Origin: Eledone cirrhosa
Taxonomy: Eukaryota > Mollusca > Cephalopoda > Octopoda > Eledonidae
Direction of reading: 5' to 3'
Assembly (NCBI GenBank): GCA_964016885.1
Contig: OZ024744.1
Location: 21,196,098-21,260,097 of the forward strand
Length of the DNA stretch: 64,000 nucleotides
In this document: positions 40,047 through 53,621 of the stretch, piece by piece
Position numbering within the stretch: the stretch's first letter is position 1
How the letters are laid out: every line of letters begins with the position of its first letter
Position numbers and translations under genes: made by a program
Notes under the pieces: generated by a model
What the model was told of the DNA's origin: nothing
Seen by the model: only the letters and a program-made list of their open reading frames with translations
Database searches by the model: none

Positions 40047-42422
40047 GAATCTTAAGAACTGACTCGTTTTAATAACAGTTGAATCTTAAGATAAAACTCG
40101 TTTTAACAACAGTTGAATCTTAAGAACTGACTCGTTTTAACAACAGCTGAATCTTAAGATAAAACTCGTTTTAACAACAGTTGAATCTTAACCACTGACT
40201 CGCTTTATCAACAGTTCAACCTTAAGAACTGACTCATTTTAACAACAGTTGAATCTTCAAATAAAACTCGTTTTAACAACAGTTGAATCTTAAGAACTGA
40301 TTCGTTTTAACGACAGCTGAATCTTAAGAACTGACTCGTTTAACAACAGCTGAATCTTAAGATTAAACTCGTTTTAACAACAGTTGAATCTTAAGAACTG
40401 ACTCGTTTTATCAACAGTTCAACCTTAAGAACTGACTCGTTTTAACAACAGTTGAATCTTCAAATAAAACTCGTTTTCACAACAGTTGAATCTTAAGAAC
40501 TGACTCGTTTTAACAACAGTTGAATCTTAAGATAAAACTCGTTTTAACAACAGTTGAATCTTAAGAACTGACTCGTTTTAACAACAGTTCAACCATAAGA
40601 ACTGACTCGTTTTAACAACAGTTGAATCTTCAAATAAAACTCGTTTTAACAACAGTTGAATCTTAAGATAAAACTCGTTTTAACAACAGCTGAATCTTAA
40701 GATAAAACTCGTTTTAACAACGGTTGAATCTTAAGAACTGACTCGTTTTAACAACAGTTGAATCTTCAAATAAAACTCGTTTTAACAACAGTTGAATCAC
40801 AAGAACTGATTCGTTTAATAACAGTTGAATCTTAAGATAAATCTCGTTTTAACAACAGTTGAATCTTAAGAACTGCATCGTTTTAACAACAGCTGAATGT
40901 TAAGATAAAGCTCGTTTTAACAACAGCTGAATCTTAAGATAAAACTCGTTTTAACAACAGTTGAATCGTAAGAACTGTCTCGTTTTATCAACAGTTCAAC
41001 CTTAAGAACTGACTCGTTTTAACAACAGTTGAATCTTCAAATAAAACTCGTTTTAACAACAGTTGAATCTTAAGAACGGATTCGTTTTAACAACAGCTGA
41101 ATCTTAAGATAAACTCGTTTTAACAACAGTTGAATCGTAAGATAAAACTCGTTTTAACAACAGTTGAATCTTAAGAACTTACTCGTTTTAACAACAGCTG
41201 AATCTTAAGATAAAACTCGTTTTAACAACAGTTGAATCGTAAGAACTGACTCGTTTTATCAACAGTTCATACTTAAGAAATGACTCGTTTTAACAACAGT
41301 TGAATCTTCAAATAAAACTCGTTTTAACAACAGTTGAATCTTAAGAACTGACTCGTTTTAACAACAGCTGAATTTGAAGATAAACTCGTTTTAACAACAG
41401 TTGAATCTTAAGAACTGACTCGTTTTAACAACAGCTAAATCTTAAGATAAAACTCGTTTTAACAACAGTTGAATCTTAAGAACTGACTTGTTTTATCAGC
41501 AGTTCAACCTTAAGAACTGACTCATCTTAACAACAGTTGAATCTTCAAATAAACTCGTTTTAACAACAGCTGAATCTTAAGATAAAACTCGTTTTAACAA
41601 CAATCGAATCTTAAGATAAAACTCGTTTTAACAACAGTTGAATCTTAAGAACTGACTCGTTTTAACAACAGATGAATCTTAAGATAAAACTCGTTTTAAC
41701 AACAGTTGAATCTTAAGAACTGACTCGTTTTATAAACAGTTCAACCTTAAGAACGGACTCGTTTTAACAACAGTTGAATCTTCAAATAAAACTCGTTTTA
41801 ACAACAGTTGAATCTTAAGAACTGACTCGTTTTAACAACAGTTGAATCTTAAGATAAAACTCGTTTTAACAACAGTTGAATCTTAAGAACTGACTCGTTT
41901 TATCAACAGTTCAACCTTAAGAACTGACTCGTTTTAACAACAGCTGAATCTTAAGATAAAACTCGTCTTAACAACAGTTGAATCTTAAGATAAAATTCGT
42001 TTTAACGATAGTTGAATGTTAAGAACTGATTCGTTTTAACAACAGTGCAAACTTAATAACTGACTCGTTTTAACAACAGTTGAATCTTCAAATAAAACTT
42101 GTTTTAACAACAGTTGAATCTTAAGAACTGACTCGTTTTAACAACAGTTGATTCTTATGATAAAACTCATTTTAACAACAGTTGAATCTTAAGATAACAC
42201 TCGTTTTAACAACAGTTGAATCTTAACAACTGTCTCGTTTTAACAACAGTTGAATCTTAAGAACTGTCTCGTTTTAACAACAGTTGAATCTTAAGAATTT
42301 ACTCGTTTTATCAACAGTTCAACCTTAAGAACTGACTCGTTTTAACAACAGTTGAATCTTCAAATAAAACTCGTTTTAACAACAGTTGAATCTTAAGAAC
42401 TGACTCGTTTTAACAACAGCTG
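40047..42422. repeat. Satellite mosaic between beta and gamma arrays
   Basis: Contains rearranged beta-like monomers (TTTTAATAACAG, CATAAGAACTG, AACAACGGTTG). A partial gamma copy begins at AATTTGAAGATAAACTCG (41371) and resembles 42423 onward for about 450 bp. A block at about 41940-42240 (CGTCTTAACAAC, AACGATAGTTG, CAGTGCAAACTTAATAACTG, CTTATGATAAAACTC) matches about 29310-29640 and 31740-32060. It joins pieces of several HOR families and has no gene. Confidence 0.78.
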
Positions 42423-45072
42423 AATTTGAAGATAAACTCGTTTTAACAACAGTTGAATCTTAAGAACTGACTCGTTTTAACAACAGCTAAATCTTAAGAT
42501 AAAACTCGTTTTAACAACAGTTGAATCTTAAGAACTGACTTGTTTTATCAGCAGTTCAACCTTAAGAACTGACTCATCTTAACAACAGTTGAATCTTCAA
42601 ATAAACTCGTTTTAACAACAGCTGAATCTTAAGATAAAACTCGTTTTAACAACAATTGAATCTTAAGATAAAACTCGTTTTAACAACAGTTGAATCTTAA
42701 GAACTGACTCGTTTTAACAACAGATAAATCTTAAGATAAAACTCGTTTTAACAACAGTTGAATCTTAAGAACTGACTCGTTTTATAAACAGTTCAACCTT
42801 AAGAACGGACTCGTTTTAACAACAGTTGAATCTTCAAATAAAACTCGTTTTAACAACAGTTGAATCTTAAGAACTGATTCGTTTTAACAACAGCTGAATC
42901 TTAAGATAAACTCGTTTTAACAACAGTTGAATCGTAAGATAAAACTCGTTTTAACAACAGTTGAATCTTAAGAACTTACTCGTTTTAACAACAGCTGAAT
43001 CTTAAGATAAAACTCGTTTTAACAACAGTTGAATCGTAAGAACTGACTCGTTTTATCAACAGTTCATACTTAAGAAATGACTCGTTTTAACAACAGTTGA
43101 ATCTTCAAATAAAACTCGTTTTAACAACAGTTGAATCTTAAGATAAAACTCGTTTTAACAACAGTTTAATCTTAAGAACTGACTCGTTTTAACAACAGTT
43201 GAATCTTAAGACAAAACTCGTTTTAACAACAGTTGAATCTTAAGAACTGACTTGTTCTAACAACAGTTCAGCCTTAAGAACTGACTCGTTTTAAAACAGT
43301 TGAATCGTTAGAACTGACTCGTTTTAACAACAGTTGAATCTTAAAATAAAACTCGTTTTAACAATAGTTGAATCTCAAGAACTGACTCGTTTTAGCAACA
43401 GTTGAATCTTAAGAACTGTCTCGTTTTAACGACAGTTGAATTTTAAGATAAACCTCGTTTTGACAACAGTTGAATGTTAAGATAAAACTCGTTTTAACAA
43501 TAGTGGAATCTTAAGAACTGACTCGTTTTAACAACAGTTGAATCTTAAGATAAAACTCGTTTTAACAACAGTTGAATCTTAAGAACTGACTCGTTTTAAC
43601 AACAGCTGAATCTTAAGATAAAACTCGTTTTAACAACAGTTCAAACTTAAGAAATGACTCGTTTTAACAAAAGTTGAATCTTATGAACTCACTCATTTTA
43701 ACAACAGTTGAATCTTAAGATAACTTTCGTTTTAACAACAGTTGAATCTTAAGAACTGATTCGTTTTAACAACAGTTGAATCTTAAGATAAAACTCGTTT
43801 TAACAACAGTTGAATCTTAAGAACGGACTCGTTTTAACAACACCTGAATCTTAAGATAAAACTCGTTTTAACAACAGTTGAATCTTAAGAACTGATTCGT
43901 TTTAACAACAGTTCAAACTTAAGAACTGACTCGTTTTAACAACAGTTGAATCTTATGAACTGACTCATTTTAACAACAGTTGAATCTTAAGATAACATTC
44001 GTTTTAACAACAGTTGAATCTTAAGAACTGACTCGTTTTAACAACAGTTGAATCTTAAAGATAAAACTCGTTTCGACAACAGTTGAATCTTAAGAACTGA
44101 CTCGTTTTAACAACAGCTGTATCTTAAGATAAAACTCGTTTTAACAACAGTTGAATCTTAAGATAAAACTCGTTTTAACAACAGTTGAATCTTAAGAACT
44201 GACTCGTTTTAACGACAGCTGAATCTTAAGATAAAACTAGTTTTAACAACTGTTCAAACTTAAGAAATGACTCGTTTTAACAACAGTTGAATCTTATGAA
44301 CTGACTCATTTTAACAACAGTTGAATCTTAAGAACTGATTCGTTTTAACGACAGTTGAATCTTAAGATAAAACTCGTTTTAACAACAGTTGAATCTTAAG
44401 AACTGACTCGTTTTAACAACAGCTGAATCTTAAGATAAAACTCGTTTTAACAACAGTTGAATCTTAAGAACTGACTCGTTTTAACAACAGCTGAATCTTA
44501 AGATAAAACTCGTTTTAACAATAGTTGAATCTTAAGATAAAACTCGTTTTAACAACAGTTGAATCTTAAGATAAAACTCGTTTTAACAACAGTTGAATCT
44601 TATGAGCTAACTCATTTTAACAACAGTTGAATCTTAAGTTAAGACTCGTTTTAACAACAGTTGAATCTTAAGAACTGACTCGTTTTAACGACAGCTCAAT
44701 CTTAAGATAAAACTTGTTTTAACAACAGTTGAATCTTAAAGATAAAACTCGCTTTAACAACAGTTGAATCTTAAGAACTGATTCGTTTTAACAACAGTTC
44801 AAACTTAAGAACTGATTCGTTTTAACAACAGTTGAATCTTATGAACTGACTCATTTTAACAATAGTTGAATCTTAAGATAACATTCGTTTTAACAACAGT
44901 TGAATCTTAAGAACTGACTCGTTTTAACAACAGTTGAATCTTAAGATAAAACTCGTTTTAACAACAGTTGAATCTTAAGAACTGTCTCGTTTTAACAACA
45001 GTTGAATCTTAAGATAAACCTCGTTTTAACAACAGTTGAATCTTAAGAACTGACTCGTTTTAACAACAGCTG
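42423..45072. repeat. HOR gamma copy 1 (about 2650 bp)
   Basis: Bounded by AATTTGAAGATAAACTCG at 42423 and 45073. Ordered markers: CAGCTAAATC; GACTTGTTTTATCAGCAG; ACTCATCTTAAC; TTTTATAAACAG; AGAACTTACTCG; CAGTTCATACTTAAG; AACAGTTTAATC (about 43161); GACTTGTTCTAAC; GAATTTTAAGATAAACCTCG (43438); TTTCGACAAC (44071); CAGCTGTATC; CTTATGAGCTAACTCATTTT. The second half is close to the alpha order, so gamma looks like a recombinant of a private 5' block with alpha-like sequence. Confidence 0.85.
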
Positions 45073-47749
45073 AATTTGAAGATAAACTCGTTTTAACAAC
45101 AGTTGAATCTTAAGAACTGACTCGTTTTAACAACAGCTAAATCTTAAGATAAAACTCGTTTTAACAACAGTTGAATCTTAAGAACTGACTTGTTTTATCA
45201 GCAGTTCAACCTTAAGAACTGACTCATCTTAACAACAGTTGAATCTTCAAATAAACTCGTTTTAACAACAGCTGAATCTTAAGATAAAACTCGTTTTAAC
45301 AACAATTGAATCTTAAGATAAAACTCGTTTTAACAACAGTTGAATCTTAAGAACTGACTCGTTTTAACAACAGATGAATCTTAAGATAAAACTCGTTTTA
45401 ACAACAGTTGAATCTTAAGAACTGACTCGTTTTATAAACAGTTCAACCTTAAGAACGGACTCGTTTTAACAACAGTTGAATCTTCAAATAAAACTCGTTT
45501 TAACAACAGTTGAATCTTAAGAACTGATTCGTTTTAACAACAGCTGAATCTTAAGATAAACTCGTTTTAACAACAGTTGAATCGTAAGATAAAACTCGTT
45601 TTAACAACAGTTGAATCTTAAGAACTTACTCGTTTTAACAACAGCTGAATCTTAAGATAAAACTCGTTTTAACAACAGTTGAATCGTAAGAACTGACTCG
45701 TTTTATCAACAGTTCATACTTAAGAAATGACTCGTTTTAACAACAGTTGAATCTTCAAATAAAACTCGTTTTAACAACAGTTGAATCTTAAGAACTGACT
45801 CGTTTTAACAACAGTTGAATCTTAAGATAAAACTCGTTTTAACAACAGTTTAATCTTAAGAACTGACTCGTTTTAACAACAGTTGAATCTTAAGACAAAA
45901 CTCGTTTTAACAACAGTTGAATCTTAAGAACTGACTTGTTCTAACAACAGTTCAGCCTTAAGAACTGACTCGTTTTAAAACAGTTGAATCGTTAGAACTG
46001 ACTCGTTTTAACAACAGTTGAATCTTAAAATAAAACTCGTTTTAACAATAGTTGAATCTCAAGAACTGACTCGTTTTAGCAACAGTTGAATCTTAAGAAC
46101 TGTCTCGTTTTAACGACAGTTGAATTTTAAGATAAACCTCGTTTTGACAACAGTTGAATGTTAAGATAAAACTCGTTTTAACAATAGTGGAATCTTAAGA
46201 ACTGACTCGTTTTAACAACAGTTGAATCTTAAGATAAAACTCGTTTTAACAACAGTTGAATCTTAAGAACTGACTCGTTTTAACAACAGCTGAATCTTAA
46301 GATAAAACTCGTTTTAACAACAGTTCAAACTTAAGAAATGACTCGTTTTAACAAAAGTTGAATCTTATGAACTCACTCATTTTAACAACAGTTGAATCTT
46401 AAGATAACTTTCGTTTTAACAACAGTTGAATCTTAAGAACTGATTCGTTTTAACAACAGTTGAATCTTAAGATAAAACTCGTTTTAACAACAGTTGAATC
46501 TTAAGAACGGACTCGTTTTAACAACACCTGAATCTTAAGATAAAACTCGTTTTAACAACAGTTGAATCTTAAGAACTGATTCGTTTTAACAACAGTTCAA
46601 ACTTAAGAACTGACTCGTTTTAACAACAGTTGAATCTTATGAACTGACTCATTTTAACAACAGTTGAATCTTAAGATAACATTCGTTTTAACAACAGTTG
46701 AATCTTAAGAACTGACTCGTTTTAACAACAGTTGAATCTTAAAGATAAAACTCGTTTCGACAACAGTTGAATCTTAAGAACTGACTCGTTTTAACAACAG
46801 CTGTATCTTAAGATAAAACTCGTTTTAACAACAGTTGAATCTTAAGATAAAACTCGTTTTAACAACAGTTGAATCTTAAGAACTGACTCGTTTTAACGAC
46901 AGCTGAATCTTAAGATAAAACTAGTTTTAACAACTGTTCAAACTTAAGAAATGACTCGTTTTAACAACAGTTGAATCTTATGAACTGACTCATTTTAACA
47001 ACAGTTGAATCTTAAGAACTGATTCGTTTTAACGACAGTTGAATCTTAAGATAAAACTCGTTTTAACAACAGTTGAATCTTAAGAACTGACTCGTTTTAA
47101 CAACAGCTGAATCTTAAGATAAAACTCGTTTTAACAACAGTTGAATCTTAAGAACTGACTCGTCTTAACAACAGCTGAATCTTAAGATAAAACTCGTTTT
47201 AACAATAGTTGAATCTTAAGATAAAACTCGTTTTAACAACAGTTGAATCTTAAGAACTGACTCGTTTTAACAACAGTTGAATCTTAAGATAAAACTCGTT
47301 TTAACAACAGTTGAATCTTATGAGCTAACTCATTTTAACAACAGTTGAATCTTAAGTTAAGACTCGTTTTAACAACAGTTGAATCTTAAGAACTGACTCG
47401 TTTTAACGACAGCTGAATCTTAAGATAAAACTTGTTTTAACAACAGTTGAATCTTAAAGATAAAACTCGCTTTAACAACAGTTGAATCTTAAGAACTGAT
47501 TCGTTTTAACAACAGTTCAAACTTAAGAACTGATTCGTTTTAACAACAGTTGAATCTTATGAACTGACTCATTTTAACAATAGTTGAATCTTAAGATAAC
47601 ATTCGTTTTAACAACAGTTGAATCTTAAGAACTGACTCGTTTTAACAACAGTTGAATCTTAAGATAAAACTCGTTTTAACAACAGTTGAATCTTAAGAAC
47701 TGTCTCGTTTTAACAACAGTTGAATCTTAAGATAAACCTCGTTTTAACA
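45073..47749. repeat. HOR gamma copy 2 (about 2.68 kb)
   Basis: Repeats the gamma markers in order. The offset to copy 1 changes from 2650 (AATTTGAAG) to 2684 (AACAGTTTAATC, GAATTTTAAG, TTTCGAC) and then 2718 (AATAGTTG after GACTCATTTT). Copy 2 has therefore gained, or copy 1 lost, one 34-bp monomer at two places (about 45790 and about 47250). The copy ends as AACAGTTTAATC reappears at 47750. Confidence 0.85.
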
Positions 47750-49342
47750 ACAGTTTAATCTTAAGAACTGACTCGTTTTAACAACAGTTGAATCTTAAGA
47801 CAAAACTCGTTTTAACAACAGTTGAATCTTAAGAACTGACTTGTTCTAACAACAGTTCAGCCTTAAGAACTGACTCATTTCAAAACAGTTGAATCGTTAG
47901 AACTGACTCGTTTTAACAACAGTTGAATCTTAAAATAAAACTCGTTTTAACAATAGTTGAATCTCAAGAACTGACTCGTTTTAGCAACAGTTGAATCTTA
48001 AGATAACACTCGTTTTCATAACAGTTGAATCTTAAGAACTGTCTCGTTTTAACGACAGTTGAATTTTAAGATAAACCTCGTTTTGACAACAGTTGAATCT
48101 TAAGAACTGACTCGTTTTAACAACAGTTAAATCTTCAAATAAAACTCGTTTTAACAACAGTTGAATCTTAAGAACTGACTCGTTTTAACAACAGTTGAAT
48201 GTTAAGATAAAACTCGTTTTAACAATAGTGGAATCTTAAGAACTGACTCGTTTTAACAACAGTTGAATCTTAAAATAAAACTCGTTTTAACAACAGTTGA
48301 ATCTTAAGAACTGACTCGTTTTAACAACAGCTGAATCTTAAGATAAAACTCGTTTTAACAACAGTTCAAACTTAAGAAATGACTCGTTTTAACAAAAGTT
48401 GAATCTTATGAACTCACTCATTTTAAGAACAGTTGAATCTTAAGATAACGTTCGTTTTAACAACAGTTGAATCTTAAGAACTGACTCGTTTTAACAACAG
48501 TTGAATCTTAAAGATAAAACTCGTTTCGACAACAGTTGAATCTTAAGAACTGACTCGTTTTAACAACAGCTGAATCTTAAGATAAAACTCGTTTTAACAA
48601 CAGTTGAATCTTAAGATAAAACTCGTTTTAACAACAGTTGAATCTTAAGAACTGACTCGTTTTAACGACAGCTGAATCTTAAGATAAAACTCGTTTTAAC
48701 AACAGTTCAAACTTAAGAAATGACTCGTTTTAACAACAGTTGAATCTTATGAACTGACTCATTTTAACAACAGTTGAATCTTAAGAACTGATTCGTTTTA
48801 ACAACAGTTGAATCTTAAGATAAAACTCGTTTTAACAACAGTTGAATCTTAAGAACTGACTCGTTTTAACAACAGCTGAATCTTAAGATAAAACTCGTTT
48901 TAACAACAGTTGAATCTTAAGATAAAACTCGTTTTAACAACAGTTGAATCTTAAGTACTGACTTGTTTTAACAACAGTTGAATCTTAAGATAAAACTCGT
49001 TTTAACAACAGTTGAATCTTATGAGCTAACTCATTTTAACAACAGTTGAATCTTAAGTTAAGACTCGTTTTAACAACAGTTGAATCTTAAGAACTGACTC
49101 GTTTTAACGACAGCTGAATCTTAAGATAAAACTTGTTTTAACAACATTTGAATCTTAAAGATAAAACTCGCTTTAACAACAGTTGAATCTTAAGAACTGA
49201 CTCGTTTTAACAACAGTTGAATCTTAAGACAAAACCCGTTTTAACAACAGTTGAATCTTAAGAACTGACTTGTTCTAACAACAGTTCAGCCTCAAGAACA
49301 GACTCGTTTTAACAACAGTTGAATCCTAAGATAAACCTCGTT
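47750..49342. repeat. Satellite mosaic returning from gamma to alpha
   Basis: Starts with the gamma/alpha marker AACAGTTTAATC and repeats part of the gamma tail with private changes (GATAACACTCGTTTTCATAAC near 48003, GATAACGTTCG near 48441, GACTCATTTCAAAACAG near 47875). It then passes through CTTATGAGCTAACTC and GACAAAACCCG into the alpha domain. At about 49268-49340 a GACTTGTTCTAAC monomer is joined out of order to GAACAGACTCG and GATAAACCTCG, a recombinant junction. Confidence 0.75.
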
Positions 49343-49817
49343 TTAACAACAGATTAATCTTAAGAACTGACTCGTTTTAACAACAGTTGAATCTTAAGAC
49401 AAAACTCGTTTTAACAACAGTTGAATCTTAAGAACTGACTCGTTTTAACAACAGTTGAATCTTAAGACAAAACCCGTTTTAACAACAGTTGAATCTTAAG
49501 AACTGACTTGTTCTAACAACAGTTCAGCCTCAAGAACTGACTCGTTTTAAAACAGTTGAATCGTTAGATCTGACTCGTTTTAACAACAGTTGAATCTTAA
49601 AATAAAACTCGTTTTAACAATAGTTGAATCTCAAGAACTGACTCGTTTTAACAACAGTTGAATGTTAAGATAAAACTCGTTTTAACAATAGTTGAATCTT
49701 AAGAACTGACTCGTTTTAACAACAGTTGAATCTTAAGATAAAACTCGTTTTAACAACTGTTGAATCTTAAGAACTGACTCGTTTTAACAACAGTTGAATC
49801 TTCAAATAAAACTCGTT
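49343..49817. repeat. HOR alpha copy 9, truncated (475 bp)
   Basis: Begins with AACAGATTAATC, then runs through GACAAAACTCG, GACAAAACCCG, GACTTGTTCTAAC, GTTTTAAAACAG, GAATGTTAAG and AACAACTGTTG before the head recurs at 49818. It keeps only the first 14 or so monomers of alpha. The following copy repeats the same start, so this is a short tandem duplication of the alpha head. Confidence 0.82.
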
Positions 49818-52800
49818 TTAACAACAGATTAATCTTAAGAACTGACTCGTTTTAACAACAGTTGAATCTTAAGACAAAACTCGTTTTAACAACAGTTGAA
49901 TCTTAAGAACTGACTTGTTCTAACAACAGTTCAGCCTCAAGAACTGACTCGTTTTAAAACAGTTGAATCGTTAGATCTGACTCGTTTTAACAACAGTTGA
50001 ATCTTAAAATAAAACTCGTTTTAACAATAGTTGAATCTCAAGAACTGACTCGTTTTAACAACAGTTGAATGTTAAGATAAAACTCGTTTTAACAATAGTT
50101 GAATCTTAAGAACTGACTCGTTTTAACAACAGTTGAATCTTAAGATAAAACTAGTTTTAACAACTGTTGAATCTTAAGAACTGACTCGTTTTAACAACAG
50201 ATGAATCTTCAAATAAAACTCGTTTTAACAACAGTTGAATCTTAAGAACTGACTCGTTTTAACAACAGTTGAATGTTAAGATAAAACTCGTTTTAACAAT
50301 AGTTGAATCTTAGGAACTGACTCGTTTTAACAACAGTTGAATCTTAAGATAAAACTCGTTTTAACAACAGTTGAATCTTAAGAAATGACTCGTTTTAACA
50401 ACAGCTGAATCTTAAGATAAAACTCGTTTTAACAACAGTTCAAACTTAAGAAATGACTCGTTTTAACAAAAGTTGAATATTATGAACTCACTCATTTTAA
50501 CAACAGTTGAATCTTAAGATAACACTCGTTTTAACAACAGTTGAATCTTAAGAACTGATTCGTTTTAACAACAGTTGAATCTTAAGATAAAACTCGTTTT
50601 AACAACAGTTGAATCTTAAGAACGGACTCGTTTTAACAACAGCTGAATCTTAAGATAAAACTCGTTTTAACAACAGTTGAATCTTAAGAACTGATTCGTT
50701 TTAACAACAGTTCAAACTTAAGAACTGATTCGTTTTAACAACAGTTGAATCTTATGAACTGACTCATTTTAACAACAGTTGAATCTTAAGATAACATTCG
50801 TTTTAACAACAGTTGAATCTTAAGAACTGACTCGTTTTAACAACAGTTGAATCTTAAGATAAAACTCGTTTTAACAACAGTTGAATCTTAAGAACTGACT
50901 CGTTTTAACGACAGCTGAATCTTAAGATAAATCTCGTTTTAACAACAGTTGAATCTTAAAGATAAAACTCGCTTTAACAACAGTTGAATCTTAAGAACTG
51001 ACTCGTTTTAACAACAGTTGAATCTTAAGACAAAACCCGTTTTAACAACAGTTGAATATTAAGAACTGTCTCGTTTTAACAACAGTTGAATGTTAAGATA
51101 AAACTCGTTTTAACAATAGTTGAATCTTAAGGACTGATTCGTTTTAACAACAGTTGAATCTTAAGATAAAACTCGTTTTAACAACAGTTGAATCTTAAGA
51201 ACTGACTCGTTTTAACAACAGCTGAATCTTAAGATAAAACTCGTTTTAACAACAGTTGAATCTTAAGAACTGACTCGTTTTATCAACAGTTCAACCTTAA
51301 GAACTGACTCGTTTTAACAACAGTTGAATCTTCAAATAAAACTCTTTAAACAACAGTTGAATCTTAAGAACTGACTCGTGTTAACAACAGTTGAATCTTA
51401 AGATAAAACTAGTTTTAACAATAGTTCAACCTTAAGAACTGACTCGTTTTAACAACAGTTGAATCTTAAGATAAAACTCGTTTTAACAACAGTTGAATCT
51501 TAAGAACTGACTCGTTTTAACAACAGCTGAATCTTAAGATAAAACTCGTTTTAACAACAGTTGAATCTTAAGAACTGACTCGTTTTATCAACAGTTCAAC
51601 CTTAAGAACTGACTCGTTTTAACAACAGTTGAATCTTCAAATAAAACTCTTTAAACAACAGTTGAATCTTAAGAACTGACTCGTGTTAACAACAGTTGAA
51701 TCTTAAGATAAAACTAGTTTTAACAACAGTTCAACCTTAAGAACTGACTCGTTTTAACAACAGTTGAATCTTCAAATAAAACTTGTTTTAACAACAGTTG
51801 AATCTTAAGAACTGACTCGTTTTAACAACAGTTGAATGTTAAGATAAAACTCGTTTTAACAACAGTTGAATCCTAAGAACTGACTCGTTTTAACAACAGC
51901 TGATTCTTAAGATAAAACTCGTTTTAACAACAGTTGAATCTTAAGAACTGACTCGTTTAAACAACAGTTGAATCTTAAGATAAAACTCGATTTAACAACA
52001 GTTGAATCTTAAGAACTGACTCATTTTATCAACAGTTCAACCTTAAGAACTGACTCGTTTTAACAACAGTTGAATCATCAAATCAAACTCGTTTTAACAA
52101 CAGTTGAATCTTAAGAACTGACTCGTTTTAACATCAGTTCAACCTTAAGAGCTGACTCGTTTAACAACAGTTGAATCTTCAAATAAAACTCTTTTAACAA
52201 CAGTTGAATCTTAAGAACTGACTCGTGTTAACAACAGTTGAATCTTAAGATAAAACTAGTTTTAACAACAGTTCAACCTTAAGAACTGACTCGTTTTAAC
52301 AACAGTTGAATCTTCAAATAAAACTCGTTTTAACAACAGTTGAATCTTAAGAACTGACTCGTTTTAACAACAGTTGAATGTTAAGATAAAACTCGTTTTA
52401 ACAACAGTTGAATCTTAAGAACTGACTCGTTTAACAACAGCTGAATCTTAAGATAAAACTCGTTTTAACAACAGTTCAAACTTAAGAAATGTCTCGTTTT
52501 AACAACTGTTGAATCTTATGAACTGACACATTTTAACAACAGTTGAATCTTAAGATAACTTTCGTTTTAACAACAGTTGAATCTTAAGAACTGATTCGTT
52601 TTAACAACAGTTGAATCTTCAAATAAAACTCGTTTTAACAACAGTTGAATCTTAAGAACTGACTCGTTTTAACAACAGTTGAATGTTAAGATAAAACTCG
52701 TTTTAACAACAGTTGAATCTTAAGAACTGACTCGTTTTAACAACAGTTGAATCTTCAAATAAAACTCGATTTAACAACAGTTGAATCTTAAGAACTGACT

Positions 52801-53621
52801 CGTTTTAACAACAGTTGAATCTTAAGAACTGACTCGTTTTAACAACAGTTAAATCTTAATAACTGACTCGTTTTAACAACAGTTGAATGTTAAGTTAAAC
52901 CTCGTTTTAACAATAGTTGAATCTTAAGAACTGACTCGTTTTAACAACAGTTGAATCTTATGAACTGACTCATTTTAGCAACAGTTGAATCTTAAGATAA
53001 CATTCGTTTTAACAACAGTTGAATCTTAAGATAAAACTCGTTTTAACAACAGTTGAATCTTAAGAACTGACTCGTTTCATCAACAGATCAACCTTAAGAA
53101 CTGACTCGTTTTAACAACAGTTGAATCTTCAAATAAAACTCGTTTTAACAACAATTGAATCTTAAGAACTGACTCGTTTTAACAACAGTTGAATCTTAAG
53201 AACTGACTCGTTTTAACAACCGCTGAATCTTAAGATAAAACTCGTTTTAACAACAGTTGAATCTTAAGAACTGACTTGTTTTAACAACAGTTGAATCTTA
53301 AGATAAAACTCGTTTTAACAACAGTTGAATCTTATGAGCTAACTCATTTTAACAACAGTTGAATCTTAAGTTAAGACTCGTTTTAACAACAGTTGAATCT
53401 TAAGAACTGACTCGTTTTAACGACAGCTGAATCTTAAGATAAAACTTGTTTTAACAACAGTTGAATCTTAAAGATAAAACTCGCTTTAACAACAGTTGAA
53501 TCTTAAGAACTGACTCGTTTTAACAACAGTTGAATCTTAAGACAAAACCCGTTTTAACAACAGTTGAATCTTAAGAACTGTCTCGTTTTAACAACAGTTG
53601 AATCTTAAGATAAACCTCGTT
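49818..53621. repeat. HOR alpha copy 10 (3804 bp)
   Basis: Full-length alpha copy from AACAGATTAATC to the next head. It carries the GAATCTCAAG form seen in copies 6 and 7 rather than the GAAACTCAAG of copies 1, 2 and 11-13. The segment at about 51180-51720 contains a local repeat of CAGCTG, TTTTATCAACAGTTCAACC and CTCTTTAAACAAC monomers. The GAAATGTCTCG marker is near 52489. Confidence 0.83.
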
